Shown: in pieces, positions 34,265 to 43,377 of the stretch
Numbering within the stretch: position 1 is the first letter of the stretch
How the letters are laid out: each line of letters begins with the position of its first letter
DNA from: Cesiribacteraceae bacterium YIM B00369
Lineage (GTDB): Bacteria; Bacteroidota; Bacteroidia; Cytophagales; Cyclobacteriaceae
Direction: 5' to 3'
Length of the DNA: 64,000 bases
NCBI GenBank assembly: GCA_017948555.1
Contig: JAFMYY010000011.1
Span: forward strand, 62,001 to 126,000
Program-made: the position numbers and the translations under genes
Notes under the pieces: model-generated
The model's database searches: none
The model's input: the letters and a program-made list of their open reading frames with translations, nothing else
Told to the model about the DNA's origin: nothing

Positions 34265-35602
34265 ATGGTTCCCGAAGAAGAAATACAGGAAATATCCATC
34301 CAGATTCCTAAAACAGACAAGCCACGCCTGGTAATTATAGGCGGAGGTTTTGCCGGTTTGCGGCTGATTAAAAAACTTGCAAATGAAAACCTGCAGGTGG
34401 TGGTGCTCGACAGGCATAACTACCACACTTTTCAGCCCCTTTTGTACCAGGTGGCTACTGCAGGTTTAGAGCCAGGTTCTATTGCAGGTCCGCTCAGGAA
34501 GTTTATGGAAGAGAAGGAGGATTATCATTTCAGGCTTGCCAAGGTTACAAAAATTAATCCGGAAAAAAAGACTGTTTCCACCCCGGTGGGAGATTTAAGC
34601 TATGACTATCTGGTAATTGCCTGCGGTTCTAAAACCAACTATTTTGGTAAGGATAAGGAGTTTAAAGATGCCCTTCCTATTAAACAGATTCCACAGGCGC
34701 TGAATCTTCGCAGTCATATTCTGCAAAACTTTGAAAAAGCAGTAAATACAAAAGATACCTACGAACTGCAGAGCCTCCTGAATATCGTTATTGTAGGCGG
34801 AGGCCCTACAGGGGTGGAGGTGGCAGGTGCTTTCGGGGAACTGAAAGACCATGTATTGCCAAAAGATTACCCGGAACTCAATTTTAAGCAAATGAATATT
34901 TACCTGGTCGAAGGTCTGCCTCATTTGCTGAATGGAATGTCCAAAACTGCTTCCAGAAAAGCACATAAGTACCTGAAGGACTTTAATGTAAATATCCTGT
35001 TAAATACCATGGTTGATTCTTACAATGGCAAAACAGTGCGTTTAAGTTCAGGCGAAGAGTTGCCTTCCCAAACCCTGATATGGGCAGCCGGTGTAACAGG
35101 AAATATTATTCCCGGCCTGCCGGATGATTGTATTGAAAAGAGCCAGTACATTGTGGATGAATTTAACCAGGTAAAGGGTTTTGATGATGTTTTTGCGGTA
35201 GGGGATATAGCCCTTATGAAGACAAAGAAGAACCCGAAAGGTTTTCCTATGCTGGCTCCTGTGGCTATTCAGCAGGGAGAGAACCTGGCTGATAATATAA
35301 AGGCAATTATTAATGGCAGTAAAAAGCTGTCGCCGTTCCGGTATACCAATAAGGGGTATATGGCAACTGTTGGCCGGAACAGGGCGGTTGTGGACATGCC
35401 AAACGGACTTAGCTTTGGTGGCTTTTCTGCCTGGACTGCCTGGATGTTTGTGCACCTGCTGTACCTCATCGGGTTCAGGAATAAACTGGTGGTGCTGAAT
35501 AACTGGATCTGGAATTATTTTACTTATGACAAAGGTATCCGCCTGATCATCCGGCCGTTCGATAAGCAGGAAAAGCGAAAACAGCAGGAGGCAGAATTAT
35601 AA
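34265..35602 (+). CDS. ndh: Type II NADH:quinone oxidoreductase-like flavoprotein
   Basis: A 445-residue two-dinucleotide-fold flavoprotein: FAD motif LVIIGGGFAGL (about residues 22-32), HNYHTFQPLLYQVATAGLEP characteristic of NDH-2, NADH motif IVIVGGGPTGVEVAG (about 175-189), and the second FAD motif VFAVGDIA. The C-terminal 60 residues contain a hydrophobic/amphipathic segment (WMFVHLLYLIGFRNKLVVLNNWIWNYFTYDKG) that would attach it to the inner face of the membrane. It oxidises NADH and reduces menaquinone without pumping protons. Confidence 0.9.
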   Translation: MVPEEEIQEISIQIPKTDKPRLVIIGGGFAGLRLIKKLANENLQVVVLDRHNYHTFQPLLYQVATAGLEPGSIAGPLRKFMEEKEDYHFRLAKVTKINPEKKTVSTPVGDLSYDYLVIACGSKTNYFGKDKEFKDALPIKQIPQALNLRSHILQNFEKAVNTKDTYELQSLLNIVIVGGGPTGVEVAGAFGELKDHVLPKDYPELNFKQMNIYLVEGLPHLLNGMSKTASRKAHKYLKDFNVNILLNTMVDSYNGKTVRLSSGEELPSQTLIWAAGVTGNIIPGLPDDCIEKSQYIVDEFNQVKGFDDVFAVGDIALMKTKKNPKGFPMLAPVAIQQGENLADNIKAIINGSKKLSPFRYTNKGYMATVGRNRAVVDMPNGLSFGGFSAWTAWMFVHLLYLIGFRNKLVVLNNWIWNYFTYDKGIRLIIRPFDKQEKRKQQEAEL

Positions 35603-35663
35603 GCAGTAAACGTGAGGCAGGCCCGGCCGGACCGGCCGTAAGCGGGCATGACAGAATTATACT

Positions 35664-35697
35664 GAGAGGTTATCCATTTGTGGTAACCTCTTTTTTT
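35664..35697 (+). terminator. Terminator of ndh
   Basis: AGAGGTTA (35665-35672) / TAACCTCT (35684-35691) with an 11-base loop, followed by seven T residues. Confidence 0.88.
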
Positions 35698-35824
35698 GTA
35701 TTTAAAGCCACTTAAATTACCCTCCTGCCATTTGTACAAATCAGCTTTACTATTTAATGGAGTGGTGTAAATTTGTATAGTTCAGGAAAGAAGAGGGCGG
35801 TTGCCTCTTTTTCAAAGTTTAGCT

Positions 35825-36850
35825 ATGACAAGGAATACAGTTTATTGGATTTGCCAGCTTGGGGGATGGGCTCTGTATGCCATCATTAATATTTCCTTTT
35901 ATCTGCTTAAAAATGTGCATGATGCAGATCAGTATTCTTTTCTGCTCCTTTCGGTGGGTTATATGTTGCTGATCACCCATGGGTTCCGCAATTATATGCA
36001 CAGGGCCGGCTGGCTGAAAATGTCTATAGGTAAACTCACTCCGCGGCTCATAATGGCTATTGTCATTATGACTACGCTGGTTTACCTGCTGGAAACAGCT
36101 ACTCTCATGCTTTTACGGGGGCAGCCGCTCATTAGCTTTGACTTTTCGGAGCTGATATTAATGTTTCTTTCGCAGCTGACCCTGTTCTTTATCTGGTGCG
36201 CTCTATATATTATGTACCATTATGTAGAGCGTTACAATGCCACCCTTAAGTACGAGGCATCTATTAATGAAATGACACTTAACAGGCTTAAGTCGCAGCT
36301 TAACCCTCATTTCATATTTAATGCCCTAAACAGTATCCGGGCACTGGTGGACGAAGATCCCCGTAAAGCAAAAAGTGCTATAACCCAGCTGAGTAATATC
36401 CTGCGCAATTCGCTGGTAATGGATAAGCGAAAGGTGGTAAGCTTTGGCGATGAGCTCCGTACTGTTAAGGATTACCTTGCCCTGGAGGGGATTCGCTTTG
36501 AGGAGCGTCTCAGGACTTCTATTGTGGCATCGCGGGAAGCGGAGGAGTTCTGTATACCTCCTTTAATGCTGCAGACCCTGGTGGAAAACAGTATAAAGCA
36601 TGGAATAAGTAACCTGATAGATGGCGGCGTGGTGGATGTGGTGGCTAAGGTTGAAGATAAGAAGCTCCATGTCCGGATCAGGAACAGCGGTCAGTATATT
36701 AATGGGGTGAAGAAGAAGAAAGGCTCGGGGCTGGGGATAGCAAATACAAAGGAGCGCCTGAAGTTACTGTACGGCGAAAAGGCTGTTTTCCGGATCAGTA
36801 ATGAAGATGGAAATACTGTTTTAACTGAACTGATAATTCCTGAGCAATAA
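35825..36850 (+). CDS. LytS-type sensor histidine kinase
   Basis: A 341-residue membrane kinase. Four predicted membrane helices span about residues 7-28, 38-52, 75-98 and 108-133. The His_kinase (PF06580) motif LKSQLNPHFIFNALNSI carries the phosphorylated H162, and the ATPase part has LVENSIKHGI and GSGLGIANTKERL. It autophosphorylates and passes phosphate to the LytTR regulator encoded 89 bases downstream. Translation from a TTG eight codons upstream is possible, but the ATG at 35825 fits better. The signal sensed is unknown. Confidence 0.92.
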   Translation: MTRNTVYWICQLGGWALYAIINISFYLLKNVHDADQYSFLLLSVGYMLLITHGFRNYMHRAGWLKMSIGKLTPRLIMAIVIMTTLVYLLETATLMLLRGQPLISFDFSELILMFLSQLTLFFIWCALYIMYHYVERYNATLKYEASINEMTLNRLKSQLNPHFIFNALNSIRALVDEDPRKAKSAITQLSNILRNSLVMDKRKVVSFGDELRTVKDYLALEGIRFEERLRTSIVASREAEEFCIPPLMLQTLVENSIKHGISNLIDGGVVDVVAKVEDKKLHVRIRNSGQYINGVKKKKGSGLGIANTKERLKLLYGEKAVFRISNEDGNTVLTELIIPEQ

Positions 36851-36939
36851 TTTTTTCGGGAACACATTTATTATTTATTTCTGATTCTTGCTGCAGTTTG
36901 GCTGGTTTTGTATACTTATATACTTAATTATTAATTTTT

Positions 36940-37671
36940 ATGAGAGCATTAATTGTTGACGATGAGCGCCTTGCCCGAAAGGAACTGGCTTCCCTCCTTT
37001 CCGATTACCATACCATTGAAATAGTTGGAGAGGCTGTAAATGCCGATGATGCTTACGAAAAAATAAAGGAACTGGAGCCTGACCTGCTGTTCCTCGATAT
37101 TCAGATGCCGGGAAAAACAGGCTTTGATTTGTTGCAAATGCTGGACGATGTTCCGCAGGTAATATTTACTACCGCTTACGATGAGTATGCAATTAAGGCT
37201 TTTGAAGTAAATGCACTGGATTACCTCCTTAAGCCTGTGCAGCCCGAGCGCCTTCAGGAAAGTATTAATAAGCTTGCTTCTGTTATAGAAAAAAAGGAAA
37301 GAAGGGAGGAGAAAAGTATTACCAACACCAATAAGCTGGGGCCTGATGACCAGGTTTTTGTTAAAGATGGTGAAAAGTGCTGGTTTGTGCGCCTGAGCAA
37401 AGTTCGCCTGTTTGAGTCTGACGGAAACTATATAAAGGTTTATTTCGATAACCAGAAGCCGATGATCCATAAATCGCTGAACGCACTCGACGACCGCCTG
37501 GACGATAAAGTGTTTTTCAGGGCAAACCGCAAGCACATGATAAACCTTAACTGGGTGGAGAATATTGAGCCCTGGTTTAACGGAGGTTTGATGGTTACCC
37601 TGCAGGGGGGCGAAAAAGTAGAGGTGAGCCGCCGTCAGGCAACCCGCTTTAAAGACATGATGAGTCTCTGA
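36940..37671 (+). CDS. LytTR-family response regulator
   Basis: A 243-residue regulator: receiver domain with D7-D8, phosphoacceptor D53 (LLFLDIQMPGKTGF), T77 and K98 (LLKPV), then a short linker and a LytTR DNA-binding domain (about 140-243: FVRLSKVRLFESDGNYIKVYF, FFRANRKHMINLNWVE, EVSRRQATRFKDMM). LytTR proteins bind direct repeats as dimers and bend DNA. It clearly pairs with the preceding LytS-type kinase. Target genes are unknown. Confidence 0.93.
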   Translation: MRALIVDDERLARKELASLLSDYHTIEIVGEAVNADDAYEKIKELEPDLLFLDIQMPGKTGFDLLQMLDDVPQVIFTTAYDEYAIKAFEVNALDYLLKPVQPERLQESINKLASVIEKKERREEKSITNTNKLGPDDQVFVKDGEKCWFVRLSKVRLFESDGNYIKVYFDNQKPMIHKSLNALDDRLDDKVFFRANRKHMINLNWVENIEPWFNGGLMVTLQGGEKVEVSRRQATRFKDMMSL

Positions 37672-37691
37672 AGGAAAGAGAGAAGGGAGGC

Positions 37692-38165
37692 TCAGGCTGG
37701 ATTACTCCCCTGAAGTATGTCAAGGAAAGGCCGCTGAGCTGCATTGATTTTTATGCAGGCTTCTTCGTAGGTAAACCAGCCTGCTCTGTCCGCTTCCGGG
37801 TATTCCTGCCAGCGGCCGGATTTGTAAGGCCATTCGACCTTAAAGGTGTTGCAGCTGATACCATCTTTTTCGTTCCAGTCTCCCTCAAAAGCCCAGGCGT
37901 GGACCCATTTACCTCCTTTTTGCTTTACCTCACCTAAGGGTAAAAAAGGAGGTTGAGGCTTAATGCCTGTTTCTTCCTCAAATTCCCGGCAGGCGGTTTG
38001 AAATAGTTCTTCCTCCCTTTCCGGCATTCCTTTTGGTATTGTCCACCAGCCATCATCCTTTTCCTTAAAATAAGGTCCTCCCGGGTGTACCAGAAAAAAC
38101 TGCAACACGCCATTCTGCTTCCGGTGCATGAGCAGTCCTGCACTTGTGTTTTTAGGTGTGTTCAT
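37692..38165 (-). CDS. Nudix hydrolase
   Basis: A 157-residue single-domain Nudix protein with the box GMPEREEELFQTACREFEEETGI (about residues 46-68) and an N-terminal TSAGLLMHRKQNGVLQFFLVHPGG typical of diadenosine-polyphosphate/NTP-cleaving members. WWTIPKG precedes the box. The ATG at 38165 is preferred: the 27 residues added by an upstream start at 38246 do not resemble the family. Substrate unknown. It faces the LytTR gene tail to tail. Confidence 0.85.
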   Translation of the reverse strand: MNTPKNTSAGLLMHRKQNGVLQFFLVHPGGPYFKEKDDGWWTIPKGMPEREEELFQTACREFEEETGIKPQPPFLPLGEVKQKGGKWVHAWAFEGDWNEKDGISCNTFKVEWPYKSGRWQEYPEADRAGWFTYEEACIKINAAQRPFLDILQGSNPA

Positions 38166-38273
38166 TTCAGGAGTGGAGGTGAATTTCACATATATAAAAA
38201 GCAGATATTCCCGTAATGTGTTTAAGCTGTTCCTGATTCCTGGCAATTTTCTCTGCTCCTGAATTCTGTTCTC

Positions 38274-40664
38274 TTACAATTCCACAATAATGCCAAGACT
38301 GGGAATAGTGGTTCCATTTGTGTTTTTCAAAAACTTGTACTGATAGTATTCAGGATTTGCAGGGTCGCGCAGGGGCTGGTCGTTTGCATCTCTGATTACA
38401 TCAACATTATCCTGGAACTGAACAGAATAGCCGTATGCATTTTGCACATCAAAATATACATTAAGGCTCCAGTTGCTGAAGAAATATTTCTTGTCGATGC
38501 GTAAATCGAGCTGGTGGAATGGTGCCAGACGCTCGCTGTTGAGGCGTGAATAGTCAGGGATTGCCTGGCCTGTGCGGTCCCAGTTTTGAGCAAGGGTGCT
38601 GGCCGCCAGGTTGTAGGGAGTATATGGTGCTCCGCCACTTAGCAGGAAGCGGGCACCGGTTTCCCAGTTGCGGGGCAGTCTTTTCCCGCCGGTAAGGCTG
38701 ATGATGTGGCGGAAATCCCAGGCAGAAGGAGCTAATTTTCCATCGCCATTACTGAACTCACTGCGCACCAGTGTGTAGGCAAATGTTCCAAAGAAGCTTT
38801 TTGCCAGCTTTTGCTGCGCCAGTAATTCAATGCCATAAGCTCTGCCCTTTGATACCGGGGCCATAGGGCTGTTGCCGATTACGCCATAGCCGGCTCCCAG
38901 ATTGGCAAGGGAAATGGAATCATCCAGCAGGAGCGGATAGTTGCTGTACCATTTATAAAAGCCTTCCACAGAGATTTTAGCTGTTTTGCTTGCCGCATAT
39001 TCCAGTCCGGCCACGGCATGGTCGCTGCGGATATATTTAATGCCGTTGTTGCGGTTTACCAGTACGTTCGATTCTGAATTGCGGTAACCCAGCACCACAT
39101 AAGAAGGAAGCTGATAATAGCGGCCCACGTTCATGTTCAGGCTCCATTTTGGCATGAAGTACCAGGCAGCTGAGAGTCGTGGTGACAATTGTTCCCATAG
39201 CTTATTGGTTTCTTCAGAGTAATCTGTGGCGTCGGCCCTTAAGCCTGCCGAAAGCACCAGTGTCTGGTCTGCCAGCTCCTTGCTCGCCTGTGCGAATAGT
39301 CCCCACTTGCTGAGGTTTAATTCAGACAGAAAACTTTTTGTAACGGGCTGATTATCAGAAACGGTTTGAGCATAATTATCGGTATTGTATTTCGCAAATT
39401 CGTACTGGGCGCCGTACGTAAGGGAAAAGCCTCCCGGGGTATAGCGGTAATCTTCCAGCCGCAGCTTATTTTCAATTTCCTGCGATTTATAATCCAGAAT
39501 TTTATTCTCTGCCCGGCTTTCGTCATTTCCCTTCCACTTTGTTGCCTGGTTGTTAAGCATGTTGCGGCTTAGCACCACTGTATAATATCCATTGTCGCGG
39601 AAGTACTCATATTTGCCGCCAATGGTGTAGTTCCACTGTTCCTGTACCGGCAAATAGTTAAGGATGTATCTTTGCTCCTCTGTTTCATTAGCGTCCAGGT
39701 TCAGGGCAAAATCGTCCAGCGCGCCAAGGCTTATAATGCTGAGCCGCTGTTTTTCTCCGGGCTGCCAGGTGTATTTAAACTGGTAATCATTATAGACGGG
39801 CAGAAATGGCAAGCCCAATACCTTAAAAAGAAACTGCAGGTAGGAGCGGCGGACGGAAAAAATAAAGCTGGAATTATCGCTTACGGGCCCCTCTGCTGTT
39901 GCACCAATGTCGGTGGCGCTAAGTACGCCGTTAAAAGTAAACTTATCTGTACGCCCTGTTTTCTGGCGAAATTCAAATACAGATGATAAAGCACCTCCTC
40001 TGTTAGCAGGAAAAGCACCGGAATAAAAATCAACCTCTTCAATAAAATCCACATTAATAAGGCCCACAGGTCCACCGCTGCTTCCCTGGGTCTGGAAGTG
40101 GTTTATGTTTGGGACCTCAATACCATCAAGGTAATATTTGTTTTCGCCGGGTGCCCCTCCTCTTATAATTATATCGTTCCTGAAGCCTGGTACGGTAGCA
40201 GCTCCCGGCAGGGAGCGGATAACCTTGCTGATGTCGCGGTTCCCTCCCGGATTCCGCCTGATTTCATTGGGGCCAATGCTCCTGAGCGAAAGCGGACTTT
40301 CTGCTGTTTTGCTGAAAGGAGAGGAGGTAACTTCTACTTCCTGCAGGTTTGTGGTTTCTTCATTCAGCTCAAAATTTACAATGGCCGGTCTGGAGTTGGT
40401 TACCTGGATTTCGTATCGGGCTTCTTTTTTGAAGCCAAGGTAACTTACTTCCAGGTTATATAGCCCGGGGTCAAGGTCAGTTATTTCATATTTGCCCTCA
40501 ATGTCGGTGCCTGCGCCAATAGTGGTGCCTTGTATCAGTACATTGGCAAATGGTACTGCTTCATTATTTGTTCTGCTCACTACTTTCCCTTTTATGGTTC
40601 CTGTCTGGCTCCGGCTGATTAACGGAAGAAGCGTGAATAGAATAATTAAATATAGTTTGTTCAT
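38274..40664 (-). CDS. TonB-dependent outer-membrane receptor (second)
   Basis: A 796-residue receptor: signal peptide MNKLYLIILFTLLPLISRS-Q, carboxypeptidase-regulatory-like domain (GTIKGKVVSRTNNEAVPFANVLIQG), plug (RDISKVIRSLPGAATVPGFRNDIIIRGGAPGENKYYLDGIEVPNINHF) and barrel. Shorter than the receptor at 20.6 kb, and no SusD-type or lipoprotein gene accompanies it, which suits a siderophore, vitamin or small-molecule role; the ligand is unknown. An in-frame extension to 40814 overlaps the crtW gene and was rejected. It lies 79 bases downstream of crtW on the same strand, so read-through from the carotenoid operon is possible. Confidence 0.9.
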   Translation of the reverse strand: MNKLYLIILFTLLPLISRSQTGTIKGKVVSRTNNEAVPFANVLIQGTTIGAGTDIEGKYEITDLDPGLYNLEVSYLGFKKEARYEIQVTNSRPAIVNFELNEETTNLQEVEVTSSPFSKTAESPLSLRSIGPNEIRRNPGGNRDISKVIRSLPGAATVPGFRNDIIIRGGAPGENKYYLDGIEVPNINHFQTQGSSGGPVGLINVDFIEEVDFYSGAFPANRGGALSSVFEFRQKTGRTDKFTFNGVLSATDIGATAEGPVSDNSSFIFSVRRSYLQFLFKVLGLPFLPVYNDYQFKYTWQPGEKQRLSIISLGALDDFALNLDANETEEQRYILNYLPVQEQWNYTIGGKYEYFRDNGYYTVVLSRNMLNNQATKWKGNDESRAENKILDYKSQEIENKLRLEDYRYTPGGFSLTYGAQYEFAKYNTDNYAQTVSDNQPVTKSFLSELNLSKWGLFAQASKELADQTLVLSAGLRADATDYSEETNKLWEQLSPRLSAAWYFMPKWSLNMNVGRYYQLPSYVVLGYRNSESNVLVNRNNGIKYIRSDHAVAGLEYAASKTAKISVEGFYKWYSNYPLLLDDSISLANLGAGYGVIGNSPMAPVSKGRAYGIELLAQQKLAKSFFGTFAYTLVRSEFSNGDGKLAPSAWDFRHIISLTGGKRLPRNWETGARFLLSGGAPYTPYNLAASTLAQNWDRTGQAIPDYSRLNSERLAPFHQLDLRIDKKYFFSNWSLNVYFDVQNAYGYSVQFQDNVDVIRDANDQPLRDPANPEYYQYKFLKNTNGTTIPSLGIIVEL

Positions 40665-40743
40665 TGTTTTAAATGCAAGTATGAACAAAAATAAGAATAT
40701 GTTTGAGGAAACTCTTCTCTTGTATAAAAATATATTATATGGA

Positions 40744-41451
40744 TTATTTTTTGTGCCGCCACAGCAACCACCAGGGGGTGGCGGGAGAGTGGTGGTGCTC
40801 GCGGTGGTAGCCAAAGAAATAGCAGCTTAAAAAAGCCCACACATGGTTTTTTGACTGGCTGCCGGATTTGTACCGGTCTTCAGGCTGGTGTGTACCGCGG
40901 TGAGGCAGGTAAGTGCCAAAGTAAAAAAGCTGGAAGGTGGCCAGTATGGAAGGAACGATCCAGAACAGTATTACATTTTCCTGCGGGAAAACCAGTTTAA
41001 GCAGGTTATATGTAACGGCCATGGCCACTATCTGCCACCAGGTAACGTATTGTTTTAAAAAGCTGAAGTACCAGATTAAAAAATTCTGGCTTGGGTGGTA
41101 GTCCGGATCTTTGTCGGTCGCTGCAAAACGGTGGTGTTCGTGGTGCTTAGGGTAAAGGCGATTGTAAGAATTATAAGCGAACAGAAGAGCAGTCAGCTGC
41201 CCTGTTAATTTATTTATTTTTTTATTTGGTGATACCACTCCGTGCATTGCATCATGAGCAGTGATGAACAGGCCTGTATACAGGTGGGTTTGTGCAAGTA
41301 CAAAAAAGTAAGTAAGGGGAGAGTACCAGCGGATAGTATAACCGCCCAGCAGGTAAAATAGCAGCAGGAACCATAGCAACACTATAACTGCAGCTATTAA
41401 GATTCCCCTGGAGGAGGCTGAAAAGTAAGTTGATTCCTGCTTAGCCTGCAT
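40744..41451 (-). CDS. crtW: Beta-carotene ketolase (CrtW type)
   Basis: A 235-residue membrane di-iron enzyme. The His clusters of CrtW are all present: FITAHDAMHG, YPKHHEHHR, and YFFGYHREHHHSPATPWW, with FYFGTYLPHRG between. Hydrophobic segments match a fatty-acid-desaturase-like fold. It adds a 4-keto group to a beta-ionone ring using oxygen. The related family of acyl-lipid desaturases is less likely because the PHRG and HSPATPWW motifs are ketolase hallmarks. Last carotenoid gene of the minus-strand set, 129 bases after ispH. Confidence 0.88.
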   Translation of the reverse strand: MQAKQESTYFSASSRGILIAAVIVLLWFLLLFYLLGGYTIRWYSPLTYFFVLAQTHLYTGLFITAHDAMHGVVSPNKKINKLTGQLTALLFAYNSYNRLYPKHHEHHRFAATDKDPDYHPSQNFLIWYFSFLKQYVTWWQIVAMAVTYNLLKLVFPQENVILFWIVPSILATFQLFYFGTYLPHRGTHQPEDRYKSGSQSKNHVWAFLSCYFFGYHREHHHSPATPWWLLWRHKK

Positions 41452-41580
41452 ATTACCTTATATCCGGAACAGCCGGCAAAAGCTGCCCTGTCTTATCTGT
41501 TCCTGATCTTACATTTATTCCTGTTGCTGATTGTATGTTTTATTGCTGTCTCCTGCTTCCGGAATCTTTATCTTTTAATT

Positions 41581-42426
41581 CTAAAGCTCCAGAAGCTTTT
41601 CCTGTACACTTTTCATGAGCCACATAGGAGTGGAAGTGGCGCCGCATATGCCTACAGTATCTCCTTCAGATAGCCATGAAGGGTCTATTTCTTCCGGATT
41701 TGATACAAAATAAGACTCCGGGTTCCTTTCTTTGCACACTCCATACAGGACTTTTCCGTTGGATGATTTTGTGCCGGAAACAAATATAATTTTATTGTGC
41801 TTTCCCGCAAATTCTCTCAGCTCCTTATCGCGGTTGCTTACCTGCCGGCAAATAGTATCATTGGCATTAACCTGGATGCCTTCGTCTTCAAGCTTTTGCT
41901 TGATCTCGTAGAATTTACCGGTACTTTTTGTGGTCTGGCTGTAGAGGGTAATGTTGCGGGGAAGTGTTTTAGTTTCCAATTCATTGAAATCCTGAAAAAC
42001 AACCGCATTATTGTTTGTTTGCCCCAGTAAGCCTACCACCTCTGCATGGCCGTGCTTCCCGTAAAGGAAAATATTTTCACCTTTGTCGTAAGAATTTTTA
42101 ATCCGGTTCTGGAGCTTCAGTACCACAGGGCAGGATGCATCAATTAACTCAAGGTTATTCCTGAGTGCCAGCTGGTAAGTGGAAGGAGGTTCTCCATGTG
42201 CCCTTATCAGGACTTTTTCTCCCCGCAGACTTTCAAGGTCACGATGGGTAATAATGCGGAGTCCTTTTTGCTCAAGTCTTTTTACTTCTTCATCATTATG
42301 CACAATATCTCCCAGGCAATAGAGATAGCCCTGTTCCTCCAGAATGTCTTCAGCCATTTCTATGGCATATACAACCCCGAAGCAGAAACCGGAATTAGAG
42401 TCAATGGCTACTTTTAGGTTTAACAT
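41581..42426 (-). CDS. ispH: 4-hydroxy-3-methylbut-2-enyl diphosphate reductase
   Basis: A 281-residue iron-sulfur enzyme, the last step of the MEP isoprenoid pathway, giving IPP and DMAPP. The three cluster cysteines are C15 (SGFCFGV), C99 (ASCPVV) and C193 (DTICRQV); the catalytic Glu is E129 in KHGHAEVVG. Other conserved stretches are IRAHGEPP, TKSSNG and GICGATSTP. It lies between crtB and crtW, so precursor supply is built into the pigment locus. Confidence 0.95.
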   Translation of the reverse strand: MLNLKVAIDSNSGFCFGVVYAIEMAEDILEEQGYLYCLGDIVHNDEEVKRLEQKGLRIITHRDLESLRGEKVLIRAHGEPPSTYQLALRNNLELIDASCPVVLKLQNRIKNSYDKGENIFLYGKHGHAEVVGLLGQTNNNAVVFQDFNELETKTLPRNITLYSQTTKSTGKFYEIKQKLEDEGIQVNANDTICRQVSNRDKELREFAGKHNKIIFVSGTKSSNGKVLYGVCKERNPESYFVSNPEEIDPSWLSEGDTVGICGATSTPMWLMKSVQEKLLEL

Positions 42427-42444
42427 AGCTGATGAAAATTACTG

Positions 42445-42477
42445 TGTAACATTTTGCCTGTATTTCTTTAACAATAA
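42445..42477. promoter_or_regulatory. Candidate control element upstream of ispH resembling the carH-sigma palindrome
   Basis: GTAACATTTTG and ATTTCTTTAACAAT (42462-42475) resemble the half of the palindrome at 45592-45635 (ATTTCTTTCAACAAT), lying just upstream of the ispH start. A similarity by eye, without a statistical test. Confidence 0.25.
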
Positions 42478-42500
42478 TCTAAAGAAAAAGGTGCTTTTAC

Positions 42501-43352
42501 TTATAGAAAGTTAAACTGGTACCGGAGCATTGTCTGAACAAGAAGACTTAGCTTTTTCTGGTCTGCAATGCGTATCCGCTCATTCATTATTCTGGAGGCA
42601 GGGCAGTTCCTTATCTTATTAAACAGCTTGTAGTAGTATATATAGGCCAGATAAACTCCCATTTGGACTCCTTTGGGCAAGCCAAGAATGCCCTCGTAAG
42701 CCAGTTTAAATTCTTTTTCAATTTCTGACTCTATTTGCTCTTTGGTAGTTTTGTTAAATGAATTTAAATCAACCCCCGGAAAATATACCCGGCCACGTTC
42801 AGCAAAATCGCTCTTTATGTCGCGCAGGAAATTTACCTTCTGGAAGGCAGAGCCAAGGCTCCTTGCCGGAGCTTTCAGCTTTTGGTATAAGGCATCATCC
42901 CCCTCACAAAATATCTTCAGGCACATAAGTCCCACCACCTCTGCAGATCCGTATATGTAGTCAGCGTATCGCTTATTGTCATATACTGTAAAGTGAAGGT
43001 CCATTTCCATGCTGTCGAGGAAAGCATTGATCAGCTCATTTTCGATATTATATTTTTTTACCACCTGCTGAAAGCAGTGCAGTACAGGGTTCAGGCTTAT
43101 TTCTTCTTCTATTGCCTGGTATGTATCTTTCCTGAAGCGGTTCAGGAGCGCTGCTTTATCGTGGTCATGAAAGGTGTCCACTATTTCATCGGCATACCTT
43201 ACATAGCCATACACTGCATAAACCGGCATGTGAAATCGTTTATCAAGCGTTTTAATGCCGAGAGTAAAAGAGGTGCTGTAGCGCTGTGTAATGAGCTTGC
43301 TACATTCGTAGGTGGTTTGGCTGAACAAGTCCATATTCGTGGGTTTACTCAT
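42501..43352 (-). CDS. crtB: Phytoene synthase
   Basis: A 283-residue prenyl-synthase-fold enzyme that joins two geranylgeranyl diphosphates head to head. Both metal-binding motifs are clear: YADEIVDTF (residues 53-61) and NFLRDIKSDFAERGRVYFP (174-192). An Arg-rich start (ITQRYSTSFTLGIK) matches the family. Its start lies 25 bases after the crtI stop. No geranylgeranyl diphosphate synthase (crtE) is in the window. Confidence 0.94.
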   Translation of the reverse strand: MSKPTNMDLFSQTTYECSKLITQRYSTSFTLGIKTLDKRFHMPVYAVYGYVRYADEIVDTFHDHDKAALLNRFRKDTYQAIEEEISLNPVLHCFQQVVKKYNIENELINAFLDSMEMDLHFTVYDNKRYADYIYGSAEVVGLMCLKIFCEGDDALYQKLKAPARSLGSAFQKVNFLRDIKSDFAERGRVYFPGVDLNSFNKTTKEQIESEIEKEFKLAYEGILGLPKGVQMGVYLAYIYYYKLFNKIRNCPASRIMNERIRIADQKKLSLLVQTMLRYQFNFL

Positions 43353-43377
43353 ACTATCCTTTGTTATAGGAAAAGGT

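Noticed and set aside
40665-40814. N-terminal extension of the second TonB receptor (50 residues, with PPPPGGCCGG)
   Set aside because: It overlaps the crtW coding end in another frame and precedes a clear signal peptide at the ATG at 40664.
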